From NCBI GenBank assembly GCA_020636255.1, contig JACJYE010000007.1, positions 62,001 through 126,000 on the forward strand: a DNA stretch of 64,000 bases. The letters are read 5' to 3'. The DNA comes from Lewinellaceae bacterium. GTDB lineage: Bacteria > Bacteroidota > Bacteroidia > Chitinophagales > Saprospiraceae. The position numbers and the translations under genes are program-made. The notes beneath the pieces were generated by a model that saw only the letters and a program-made list of their open reading frames with translations, did no database searches and had not been told where the DNA came from. Shown here piece by piece: positions 50,305 through 58,754 of the stretch. Within the stretch, counting starts at the first letter, position 1. Each line of letters begins with the position of its first letter.

Positions 50305-50880
50305 ATGAAATCGCTCATCGCTTTGCTGCTTCCGTCTTTAATGGCCGTATCGCTAAAGGTAGGGGCACAGGGCACAAGCAGGAGTTTTTTCACAGGTGTG
50401 CAGCTAACCAACCTTGCCTCCGGCCAAAAAGCCCGCCAGCCGATGATGTTTTTCCGGGGCGATCAATCCCTGAAGCTCGGGCGGCAGTGGTCGATCGGCG
50501 CCGATGTGGTAGTGGCCAAAAACACGGTGCCCTACAGCCGCGCCGTCGTAGGCAAGGTGATGGAATTCTACCAGCTAAGTATGCCCTTCCATCTTGACCA
50601 CCGCATCGGGCGCAACTGCTTCCTGGAAGCGGGAGCCTTCGTTGGCGCCGTGTCCAATAGCGGCAATATATACCTGACGGAATTCGTCCAGGTCCGCTAT
50701 CTGGAAGAGATGGTCCTGCATTTCGATGTGGGTTGGATGGCCGGCATCAGTTTCAGGCCAGGAAAATGGGGGAAAATTAGCTTCCGGTACAATCACGGCC
50801 TGCTTCCATCCGTTCCTATTAGTGGAGAAAGGGTGGTAAAAGACCGCCTGCTTTCCACAGGTTTGACCATAATTCTATAG
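50305..50880 (+). CDS. Hypothetical secreted beta-rich protein
   Basis: 191 residues. Signal peptide MKSLIALLLPSLMAVSLKVGAQ, then alternating strands with aromatic ends (FFTGVQLTNLASG, WSIGADVVVAKNT, CFLEAGAFVGAVSNSGNIYL, LHFDVGWMAGISFRPG, KISFRYNHGLLPS), ending in TGLTIIL. The pattern suggests a small outer membrane beta-barrel or a related porin-like fold. No family recognised. Confidence 0.65.
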   Translation: MKSLIALLLPSLMAVSLKVGAQGTSRSFFTGVQLTNLASGQKARQPMMFFRGDQSLKLGRQWSIGADVVVAKNTVPYSRAVVGKVMEFYQLSMPFHLDHRIGRNCFLEAGAFVGAVSNSGNIYLTEFVQVRYLEEMVLHFDVGWMAGISFRPGKWGKISFRYNHGLLPSVPISGERVVKDRLLSTGLTIIL

Positions 50881-50940
50881 CTAAAATGATTTTAGCAGCG
50901 TAACTTATTATCATGGGATTCTAATTGTAATTATGGGAGT

Positions 50941-50970
50941 GCCTTCATGCTTCATGAAGGCATTTTTTTT
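50941..50970 (+). terminator. Intrinsic terminator after the beta-rich secreted protein
   Basis: GCCTTCATG (50941-50949) and CATGAAGGC (50953-50961), three-base loop, followed by an eight-T run. Confidence 0.85.
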
Positions 50971-51003
50971 GCCAATCATGCTCCTCATGCTCTAAGAAAC
51001 AAT

Positions 51004-51118
51004 CAAAAAATAAGTTGCCGGTTTCGGTGATCAGGCGAAGGCCGAAAGCCACTGGAATGGCTAGAGGACAAGCGTGATCACCGAAATACAAAGCGGCAAC
51101 TTATTTTTTGAACACTAC
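51004..51118. repeat. Large foldback repeat ending in AACACTAC
   Basis: CAAAAAATAAGTTGCCG (51004-51020) and TTTCGGTGATCA (51022-51033) are exact reverse complements of 51094-51110 and 51075-51086. A small inner hairpin (AGCCA ... TGGCT) sits in the loop. The AACACTAC end is shared with other elements at 16.0, 47.8 and 57.5 kb. Confidence 0.65.
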
Positions 51119-51135
51119 GAAGTAGTGTCAAAAAC

Positions 51136-51163
51136 AAAAAGGGAAGCGTGCGCTTCCCTTTTT
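51136..51163. terminator. Intrinsic terminator
   Basis: AAAAAGGGAAGCG (51136-51148) pairs exactly with CGCTTCCCTTTTT (51151-51163) around TG. It can act in either direction. Confidence 0.8.
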
Positions 51164-51388
51164 TTAACATGCCTAAAAGTCCATGTAGATCGGTTTCATT
51201 TGATGCAGCGGCACTGGACTGCATTGGGAGAAAACAGTTGGGTGATCTCGGATTACCAATGGAGCGGGGAAAAGGGTTAAAGGTACAGTCGGGGTTTCGG
51301 GTTTCAGGGTTTCCTGCTCTTTGGATTGGTTTCATCTATAAGTCGTCCCGCTCCGGCATTTGGTTACAGTTTGAGGCGTTTTTTTTCT

Positions 51389-52075
51389 TTACAGTTTGTG
51401 GATATCCCCGGCAATGACCGTGCGGGTATACTTTTCCTCGGGGTCGCCCTTATAGTGAATGGCGCCACCGGTATTGGCATTGGCATCCAGTTTCAGGTTG
51501 GCCACTACTTCAGCTTCTCCGCCGGTATTGGCCTTTACGAAACTACGGTCGCAGTCGAGGTTCAGGCCCTGGTAGCGGCCGCCGGTAGCGGCGGTGACAT
51601 CCTGTGTCTCTGTACGCCCTTCAATATCGATGACGCCGCCTTCCGATGCGTAGGCGTTGAGGGTATTCACCGCAACGCTCAGCTCCATATAACCGCCGCT
51701 GGCGGCCCTGAGGTCGAGCATATCGCCGTTGAGTGGGGCTTCGGCGTGAACCTTGGCGCCCGCGCTGGCCTTGATGGCGCGTATCTGCTGATAGGTGACT
51801 TCAACGCGCGCCCGCTGGTTGTCGTGGAACAGGCCTTCGATAAGCTGCAGTTTCAGGGTTTTACCCTTGACGTAGACCGAGACGTCATCCACATCGATGC
51901 CTTCGGCATAAATTGCAGCGCTGGGGTTTTCACCTGCTATGAGCACCACTTCAATATCGCCGGTGGCGGAGATCGCATCAAAATAGTCGAGCTTTCGCAA
52001 ATCCTGCTGTGCATAAGCGGCTACGGCAAACAACAGGAACATGCCGGCCAGAAAAACATTGGAGATCGTTTTCAT
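51389..52075 (-). CDS. DUF2807 (putative auto-transporter adhesin, head GIN domain) protein
   Basis: 228 residues from the ATG at 52075, giving the signal peptide MKTISNVFLAGMFLLFAVAAYA. The DUF2807 pattern is evident: LRKLDYFDAISATGDIEVVLIAGENPSAAIYAEG, then repeated short strands with small residues (LDLRAASGGYMELSV, LNAYASEGGVIDIEGR, DVTAATGGRYQGLNLD, LKLDANANTGGAIHYKG) that form a beta-helix. The family is secreted or surface-exposed and its ligand is unknown. The earlier in-frame start at 52153 would add 26 residues before the signal. Confidence 0.87.
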   Translation of the reverse strand: MKTISNVFLAGMFLLFAVAAYAQQDLRKLDYFDAISATGDIEVVLIAGENPSAAIYAEGIDVDDVSVYVKGKTLKLQLIEGLFHDNQRARVEVTYQQIRAIKASAGAKVHAEAPLNGDMLDLRAASGGYMELSVAVNTLNAYASEGGVIDIEGRTETQDVTAATGGRYQGLNLDCDRSFVKANTGGEAEVVANLKLDANANTGGAIHYKGDPEEKYTRTVIAGDIHKL

Positions 52076-52233
52076 GATATTCTTTTCTTTTTGATGTATC
52101 ACGCATACCTTTTGGGGAATGGCATGCATCAGTAGGATGCATACAGGCAGCACACCCCCCTATTGGGAAATCATTTTTTTTAGGATAGCTCCGCATCAAA
52201 TGTTATTTTTCCGAAACGATACCACCTTGCCCT

Positions 52234-55200
52234 ATGCGCTCGATCTTTTTTTCTCTGCTTTTTGCATGCCTGCTGCCACAAGCCCTTCAGGCTAATGTCG
52301 TTTTCGTAACACAAAACGCCAGCGGGGCCAACACCGGCCTTTCCTGGGCTGATGCCTATGCCAGCCTTCAGGATGCCCTGGCCAACGCCCAGGCCGGCGA
52401 CACCCTCTGGGTCGCCGCCGGCATCTATACGCCTACCAACGGCACCGACCGCTATATCTCATTCGTTATCCCTTCGGCTGTGGCCCTGTACGGCGGGTTT
52501 GCCGGCACGGAAAGCAGCCTGGCTGCTCGCGACTGGCTGGCCAACCCTACAGTACTCAGCGGCGACATCGGCGTGCCGCTCGACAGCACCGACAATTCCA
52601 TTCGCGTGATCCGCCTGGCCAATGCTATCAACATCACGCTGGATGGTTTTACAGTTACCGGCGGCAACAATGACAACCCCGTGCCCAGCGTCAACGGCCG
52701 GTCCGGAGGCGGCATGCACCTGTCTAATGCCCGTTGCAGCCTGTATAATATGGTGTTTATTGAAAATACGGCTCGCTTCGGTGGCGCCATCGCGCTCTGG
52801 AGTAATGCGGCCCTGACGTTGGAAAACTGCATCTTCCGGCGAAACACCGCCAATGGCGCCAATGACCGCTGTGGGGGCGCCATATTCGCCGAAGACGAGT
52901 TTCTGGAGTGCTCCTTCCTCAATTGCCGCTTTCTGGAAAATGTCGTATCGTACAGCGGCGGTGGTGGCGGTGCTGTCAGCGGCGGAGCGAACACCTTTAT
53001 CAATTGCGTATTCAGAGGCAACAAAGCAGCCTTCGGTGGCGCCATTATCTCCAGCAACAGCACCGTCTATCAATCCACTTTCTGGGGACAGAAAACCAGT
53101 TACGGCCTGCTGGCCAGCGGCAACTACCTGTGTTTCAATACCATATTCTGGTACAATGGCGGCGCCACTCTGTTCGAAAGCGACGCCAGCTTTTCAGCCT
53201 GCCTGCTGGAAGAAGCACAGTGCCCCAACGGGGCCACCTGCGATGAGCCGTCCATGGCCTACAACAAAGACCCCTATATCGTCAGCCCTTTTGAGGATGA
53301 TTTCGGGCTCAGCCTCTGTTCGCCGGCCGTCAATGCCGGGCTCAATGCCAATATACCGGCCATGCTGATGGAAGATGCCGCCGGACAGGGCCGTATCATT
53401 TATGGTATTGTCGACCTGGGAGCCTACGAATTTTTGGATACCGAACCGCAATACCGGCCGGCCGATGTCACCAGCACCTCCGGCAATCTCGCTGCCCGCA
53501 CCCTGGCAGGGGCCATCGTCTGCGCCAATGCACAGCCCGGGCCCGACACCATCCGCTTCTTACTGCCCGGCGCCGGGCTTCATACTATTTCTCCACTCTA
53601 TACCCTTCCGGTAATAACCGGCGACAGCACAGTGATCGACGCCTCAGATCTTTCTGCCGGCTACATCCGGCTTGGAGGCAGCCAGGTACAGCCGCTGTAT
53701 ATAACAGAAGACCAGTCGGGATTGAGATGTACGGGAAAAGGCATAGAACTGTACGGGATGGATATCCGGGACTTCAACAACTCCGGGATCAATATTTTCG
53801 CTACGGCCAGCAACCTGCGGATCGGCGCGCCGGGCAAGGGCAATATCATTTGGGGTAACCACATGGAAAATATCCGGCTCAGAGGTGAAGGGCACATCCT
53901 GCAATCCAACTACATCGGTGTTACGCCCGCCGGTATCGTTTCGCCTGTAGGCACAAAGGGCATTTATCTGTTCCCCAACTTTACCGGGCAGATAACGCAA
54001 AACATCCTGATCGGCGGGTCAAGAGCAGCAGGTGAAGGCAACGTTTTTGGGAGCTTGGATGACGTGATAAGCTGCCCGGACATTTCCGGCACTACCGAAA
54101 CGGCGCATGATATCGACATCACGGGAAACTACTTTGGCACTACTCCTGACGAGGCCCTCTTTTTCCCAACGGGCAACCCCCTACGGCTCTATGCAGATAA
54201 TTTCTACTTTGAAGACGTTCGCTTCGGCGGCAGCACACTCGACCAGGGCAATGTCGTAGCCCATACTTCAGGTAGCGTTTATCTGGTGCCCTATACCGTA
54301 CAGGTGGCCATCAACCACAACAAGTTTTACTGCAACTACAGCGGAATTTCTATTAACCCCGGTGGCAATGCGGGCATCCTCCCACCCACCATTTACGCGG
54401 CGGATATTTTTCATATCAGCGGCACGGCGGTACCCGGGCAGGTGGTCGAAATATATATCAGCGACAACAGCGGTTGTCCTGATATCGGCTCCTGCCAGGG
54501 GACGTTTTACCTCGGCGAGGTTACCGCAGGCCCTACCGGCAACTGGCTGCTGAATAGTTTCCAGCAGCCCCTCTACGGTGGCGAGCGGGTTACCGCCACG
54601 GCCACCAACAGTTTACCGGTGACATCGGAATTTGCGGCATGCGCCACGGTGATCTGCCCGGAAAGCTACGGCACGCTGGAGCAGGTGCTTTGCGCCAACG
54701 AATCGCTGCTCATCAACGAAACACTGTATAATATAGACAACCCTTCCGGTACGGAAGTGCTCACCGATGCCAGCGCTATCGGTTGCGATTCGATCCTCAC
54801 TGTCAGCCTGAGCTTCCTGCCGATACCTCAGGGAAGTTACGACGCCACACTCTGCGAAGGGGATTCGCTGGTAGTGGGAGCAACGGTTTTTAATATCCAG
54901 CACCCTACCGGGCTGGCAGCCATCAGCGGAGCGGCTGCCAACGGCTGTGATTCGCTGGTTTCGGTAAACCTCAGCTTCCTGCCGCTTTCCGTCGTGAATA
55001 TGGACACGGCCATCTGCACTGGCGATACCCTTTGGGTAGGCGGTAATGCGTTGGTAGAAGCCGGCCAGTATACCTATGCTTTTCTGGCTGCCAACGGTTG
55101 CGACAGCATAATAAACGTAACCCTCAGCCTGTTGCCGCTGCCCAGCCGTACGGCCGAAGCCACCATCTGCGAAGGCGAGGCTTTTGAATTCCAGGGGGAA

Positions 55201-56097
55201 AGCCTGTCGGTTTCGGGTTATTACCAGGCAACTGTGCCCGCCCCCTCGGGTTGCGACAGCCTTCTGGTGTTGCACCTGGAAGTAGCGCCATTGTATGCAG
55301 ACACCCTCCTCACGGGCTTCTGCGAAGGGACATTATACCCCTTCTGTGGCGGCCTGCTCGACACTCCGGGTACGTATAGCTGTTACCTGCAGTCGGCAGC
55401 CGGTTGCGATAGCATCATAACACTCCAATTGCAATTGCTGGCGGCCAGCGAGAGTATACTGGATACTACCTTGTGCGCGGGCGAACAGCTGCGGGTAGGC
55501 GACACCCTTTTCGGGCAAGCGGGCGACTACCAGGTACTACTGGCTAATGCTGCGGGTTGCGACAGTACGGTTTTCCTGAACCTGGGATATGCCAGCCTTA
55601 GCGACAACCCCGTAGCAACTATCGAGCCCGACCTGGGCTTCGGCAATGGGGCTATCCGGATCACCCTCAACAGCATAGGGCTGGAGCTAAGCTGGGAAGA
55701 TAACAGCAGCGACACGCTTCGCAACGGGCTGGCAGCAGGGGCGTATGAGCTGATCATCACCGATAGCCTGGGTTGCGAATACAGCTACGCTTACGAAGTG
55801 CCGAAGGGCGATCTGTATGTCGACACGCCGAATGCCTTTACACCAAATGAAGACGGCGACAACGATTTTTTCAACGTGCTGTCCAATTTCCCGGGCCTCG
55901 AGGTGGTTTCTTTTAAAGTGTTCAACCGCTGGGGCCAGGCCGTATACGACAACGAAACCCCCGATACCGGATGGGACGGCAGCTTCCGGGAGCAGCCCCA
56001 ACCGGCCGATACCTATTTCTTTTTGATCGAAGTGGGCTTAGATAATGGAGCCCGGAATACCAAAGTTCTGAAGGGGGATGTAACTTTACTGCGATGA
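52234..56097 (+). CDS. Large secreted beta-helix protein with T9SS type B sorting domain
   Basis: 1287 residues. Signal peptide MRSIFFSLLFACLLPQALQA, then a right-handed beta-helix with polymorphic-membrane-protein-like start (VTQNASGANTGLSWADAYASLQDAL ... GDTLWVAAGIYTPT). Another helix domain covers roughly 430-760. From about 805 there are six repeats of some 65 residues, each with a CxGD/E-type turn and GCDS near the end. A SprB-like unit (IEPDLGFGNGAIRITL) precedes the C-terminal type B sorting domain (TPNAFTPNEDGDNDFFNV ... FKVFNRWGQAVYDN). It is expected on the cell surface as an adhesin or gliding-related filament protein. No catalytic motif recognised. Confidence 0.88.
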   Translation: MRSIFFSLLFACLLPQALQANVVFVTQNASGANTGLSWADAYASLQDALANAQAGDTLWVAAGIYTPTNGTDRYISFVIPSAVALYGGFAGTESSLAARDWLANPTVLSGDIGVPLDSTDNSIRVIRLANAINITLDGFTVTGGNNDNPVPSVNGRSGGGMHLSNARCSLYNMVFIENTARFGGAIALWSNAALTLENCIFRRNTANGANDRCGGAIFAEDEFLECSFLNCRFLENVVSYSGGGGGAVSGGANTFINCVFRGNKAAFGGAIISSNSTVYQSTFWGQKTSYGLLASGNYLCFNTIFWYNGGATLFESDASFSACLLEEAQCPNGATCDEPSMAYNKDPYIVSPFEDDFGLSLCSPAVNAGLNANIPAMLMEDAAGQGRIIYGIVDLGAYEFLDTEPQYRPADVTSTSGNLAARTLAGAIVCANAQPGPDTIRFLLPGAGLHTISPLYTLPVITGDSTVIDASDLSAGYIRLGGSQVQPLYITEDQSGLRCTGKGIELYGMDIRDFNNSGINIFATASNLRIGAPGKGNIIWGNHMENIRLRGEGHILQSNYIGVTPAGIVSPVGTKGIYLFPNFTGQITQNILIGGSRAAGEGNVFGSLDDVISCPDISGTTETAHDIDITGNYFGTTPDEALFFPTGNPLRLYADNFYFEDVRFGGSTLDQGNVVAHTSGSVYLVPYTVQVAINHNKFYCNYSGISINPGGNAGILPPTIYAADIFHISGTAVPGQVVEIYISDNSGCPDIGSCQGTFYLGEVTAGPTGNWLLNSFQQPLYGGERVTATATNSLPVTSEFAACATVICPESYGTLEQVLCANESLLINETLYNIDNPSGTEVLTDASAIGCDSILTVSLSFLPIPQGSYDATLCEGDSLVVGATVFNIQHPTGLAAISGAAANGCDSLVSVNLSFLPLSVVNMDTAICTGDTLWVGGNALVEAGQYTYAFLAANGCDSIINVTLSLLPLPSRTAEATICEGEAFEFQGESLSVSGYYQATVPAPSGCDSLLVLHLEVAPLYADTLLTGFCEGTLYPFCGGLLDTPGTYSCYLQSAAGCDSIITLQLQLLAASESILDTTLCAGEQLRVGDTLFGQAGDYQVLLANAAGCDSTVFLNLGYASLSDNPVATIEPDLGFGNGAIRITLNSIGLELSWEDNSSDTLRNGLAAGAYELIITDSLGCEYSYAYEVPKGDLYVDTPNAFTPNEDGDNDFFNVLSNFPGLEVVSFKVFNRWGQAVYDNETPDTGWDGSFREQPQPADTYFFLIEVGLDNGARNTKVLKGDVTLLR

Positions 56098-56145
56098 TGG
56101 AGCGGCCAAAGCGCCACTGTTCGTTAATCCCAAAACATAACTTAT

Positions 56146-57402
56146 ATGACACGCTTCCTGTTACCGGCCCTGGCGGCCCTGTTCTTATTATCTGCCTGTA
56201 AAAAAGACAACGGCCCCTGCAACGGAGCCGAAATTGTATGGTATACGCCTACGCTGCAAGGTGAGGATAACTGGCTCTGGCTTTCCGACGAAAAAGGGGC
56301 CGTACTGGAGGCCAAAGCGGCAGAAAGCCGCGAACGCTACCGCCTGTCGACAGAAGACTGCGCCAAAACCTATAACCTGACTTTTTTACAAAAATACCGC
56401 CGCCCTGCATTGGTAGGCAACCAGCTTGTGCAGGTAGAAGTATATGAGCTACTCACATATACCGACATCTCCGACGGCCTGCAATTTGACACCCTGATAA
56501 CTGCCGCTCCTATCCGGGCCTTTGCCGTTGAAGGCATCCAGACGGTGGAAGAACTGCTGTGGCCGGCAGAAAGCAAGGAAGCCTTCAACCGCAATATCTA
56601 CATCGACCCCGACGCCGGGTTGCTGAGTTTCGAGATCCCGGTGCCCGATGGCCAGCCGGCATTTCTCACCATTCGCGCCAATGGAGAGGCTCAAACCCGT
56701 TTTATCTGGGTAGATGCTGCCGATCAGGACGACTATACCTTTGCTTACGACGGCCTGCAACTGCTGGAGCCCTATGGGCCGGCCAGCCTGCCCAACAACG
56801 GCAGCTGGCGGTATACGATCCGCGGGCTCGGCATGTTCGGCAGTACGGTGCTGGATTATTCTTCTCTGCCCGACCTCGTACAGTACGAGTTTGGCGCCGC
56901 CTTGCCGCCTGCCGATGTGGTGCGCGCTTTCCAGGTTGTGGCCCGGCAGGAGAGCTTCCACAGTGGGGTAGCCTTCAATCCCGTGCATTACGAAAAAGAA
57001 GGGCCGGGCCTGCCCGCCGCCATCCCTGCGCCTGCGTTCGACTTTGACTTCCGGCGCCCTGCTACAGGCCAGATCCAGGTTGAAATGATACAGGGAGAAG
57101 CGCAGGCCCTGCAAGTGCAGTATTATGACAGTGCCGTCAACGCCGGCTCCGGCCCCTGGTTGCGGTGGACGATCGTAGGCTCTCCTGATGCCTTGATCAG
57201 TTTTAATCTTCCTCAATGGCCCGATGCCTTGGCCGGTATTCGGGACGGGCTGCTGGATGAAGGCCGCAATACGCCTGTTTTCGTTACGGCAAAAGCTTAC
57301 GACAACAAAACCCCTTACCGCCAGCTCCTGGAGGCAAGGGCTGGCCAGGACACAGGCTGGGAAGCCGCTCAGGGGCTGCTGGCCCGTTCAAAAGCCTATT
57401 AA
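56146..57402 (+). CDS. Hypothetical lipoprotein
   Basis: 418 residues. Lipoprotein signal with lipobox LLSAC, Cys18, followed by KKDNGPCNG. The rest is beta-rich with several Asp/Asn/aromatic strands (ADQDDYTFAYDGLQLLEPYG, GSWRYTIRGLGMFGSTVLDYSS, LPAAIPAPAFDFDFRRPATGQIQVEMI). No domain recognised. It follows the type B T9SS protein by 48 bases in the same direction, so the two may be expressed together and may form a surface complex. This is inference from position only. Confidence 0.6.
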   Translation: MTRFLLPALAALFLLSACKKDNGPCNGAEIVWYTPTLQGEDNWLWLSDEKGAVLEAKAAESRERYRLSTEDCAKTYNLTFLQKYRRPALVGNQLVQVEVYELLTYTDISDGLQFDTLITAAPIRAFAVEGIQTVEELLWPAESKEAFNRNIYIDPDAGLLSFEIPVPDGQPAFLTIRANGEAQTRFIWVDAADQDDYTFAYDGLQLLEPYGPASLPNNGSWRYTIRGLGMFGSTVLDYSSLPDLVQYEFGAALPPADVVRAFQVVARQESFHSGVAFNPVHYEKEGPGLPAAIPAPAFDFDFRRPATGQIQVEMIQGEAQALQVQYYDSAVNAGSGPWLRWTIVGSPDALISFNLPQWPDALAGIRDGLLDEGRNTPVFVTAKAYDNKTPYRQLLEARAGQDTGWEAAQGLLARSKAY

Positions 57403-57454
57403 CGGGAACGCGTTCCAGTCTTTTTGCGTTATATTGCCCGGCAGTTCATGCATG

Positions 57455-57483
57455 CAAAGCGGCAACGTATTTTTTAACACTAC
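57455..57483. repeat. Partial foldback end (AAGCGGCAACGTATTTTTTAACACTAC)
   Basis: Twenty-nine bases resemble the right end of the foldback at 51092-51118, with two small differences. No left end is visible. It lies in the leader of the rsgA gene. Confidence 0.45.
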
Positions 57484-57505
57484 TAATGCCTAAGAAATCA
57501 AGACA

Positions 57506-58459
57506 TTGGAAAAAGGAACGGTCATTAAATCTACGGGCAGCTGGTATCAGGTTCGGCTGGAAGACGGGCGGGTGGCCAACAGCCGTATCGTGGGTAAATT
57601 CCGCCTTGATGGCATGCGTATTACCAACCCGGTAGCTGTAGGTGACAAGGTGGAACTGGAGATCGACGAGAAGGAAGAAACGGGTACGATCAAGAATATC
57701 CTCCCACGCCGCAACTACGTCGTGCGCCAGTCTCCCCGGCGCAAGCACGACCTGCACCTCCTGGCCAGCAACGTCGGCCAGGCTATGGTCATCGTCACTA
57801 TCATTGAACCCAATCTCAAACAAGGCTTCATCGACCGCTTCCTGCTGATGACCGAGCCCTACGAGATACCTACTGTTGTCGTTTTTAATAAAGCGGACCT
57901 CTATCAGGAAGAGGAAATGGCCATTTTCCAATACCTGAAAGAAATTTACGAGCAAATCGGCTACACTGTACTGCTGGCTTCCGCTACTGCCCGCCAGGGC
58001 CTGGCAGAATTGCGTGAGCTGCTACGGGGCAAGGTAACGCTCATCGCGGGGCAATCGGGCGTAGGGAAATCCACATTGGTCAACGCCATCCAGCCCAGCC
58101 TGGAATTGCGCACCGGTGAGCTGAGCGATTACTCCGGTAAAGGCCAGCATACGACGACCTTTGCCGAAATGCACACCATCGATATCGGTGGCGCCATCAT
58201 CGATACCCCAGGTATCAAAACCCTGTCTTTCAACCACCTGGAGCCAATGGACGTAGCCCACAACTTCCGCGAGTTCTTCGAACAGTCCGAAAACTGTAAG
58301 TTCGGCGGCAAATGCCTGCACCGCAATGAGCCGGGCTGCGCTGTAAAAAAAGCGATCGAAGCGGGCGAGATCAGCGAGCTGCGCTATATGAACTACCTCA
58401 CGCTGCTGGAAGAAATTGAAGGCCAGAATTACTGGGAACGGCTTAGTGAGGAGTACTGA
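57506..58459 (+). CDS. rsgA: Ribosome small subunit-dependent GTPase A
   Basis: 317 residues from the TTG at 57506; the ATG at 57486 is in another frame, so TTG is the likely start and gives the normal N-terminus EKGTVIKSTGSWYQVRLEDG. RsgA is a circularly permuted GTPase needed for late 30S maturation. Seen: OB fold at the start, G4 FNKADLY, then G1 GQSGVGKSTLVN and G3 IDTPGIKTL, with the C-terminal zinc site CKFGGKCLHRNEPGC (Cys, Cys, His, Cys). Cytoplasmic. A foldback-like end precedes the gene. Confidence 0.92.
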   Translation: MEKGTVIKSTGSWYQVRLEDGRVANSRIVGKFRLDGMRITNPVAVGDKVELEIDEKEETGTIKNILPRRNYVVRQSPRRKHDLHLLASNVGQAMVIVTIIEPNLKQGFIDRFLLMTEPYEIPTVVVFNKADLYQEEEMAIFQYLKEIYEQIGYTVLLASATARQGLAELRELLRGKVTLIAGQSGVGKSTLVNAIQPSLELRTGELSDYSGKGQHTTTFAEMHTIDIGGAIIDTPGIKTLSFNHLEPMDVAHNFREFFEQSENCKFGGKCLHRNEPGCAVKKAIEAGEISELRYMNYLTLLEEIEGQNYWERLSEEY

Positions 58460-58483
58460 GCCTGTGTAATGGCCTGAAAAAAG

Positions 58484-58503
58484 AGCCCCGCCGCAGCGGG
58501 GCC
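58484..58503 (+). terminator. Short GC-rich hairpin after rsgA
   Basis: GCCCCGC (58485-58491) pairs with GCGGGGC (58496-58502), loop CGCA. No T run follows; a weak terminator at best. Confidence 0.5.
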
Positions 58504-58709
58504 CCTCTCCAACATTGGTTTAAAAAACGAAATCTTCAGTTTTCATAGCTATGGGCGCCCGCCCTTCGGCCTGATAAAGAGCGATCCCGGGCGCTGAAGC
58601 ACAGCACCGGATGCTTATCGGGTACATCGGTTTGGAATCAGGCTCTGAAGCCCCCTGCAGGCAGTGAATAAGAGACGCACGAAAAAAGGAAAAGGTTGGG
58701 CCAGCCGGC

Positions 58710-58749
58710 ATAAATGCCGTCTCCTGTTGAGCAGGGAGACGGCATTTAT
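58710..58749 (-). terminator. Terminator after bamA
   Basis: ATAAATGCCGTCTCC (58710-58724) and GGAGACGGCATTTAT (58735-58749) are reverse complements, with an imperfect inner part. On the minus strand it lies six bases after the bamA stop codon. Confidence 0.72.
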
Positions 58750-58754
58750 ACTGC

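Larger units (their letters stand above)
50881..51388. other. Gene-free stretch with two terminators and a foldback
   Basis: About 510 bases without a supported gene. It contains a terminator at 50941-50970, a strong foldback at 51004-51118 and another terminator at 51136-51163. The remaining 200 bases before the DUF2807 stop codon show no clear structure. Confidence 0.6.
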
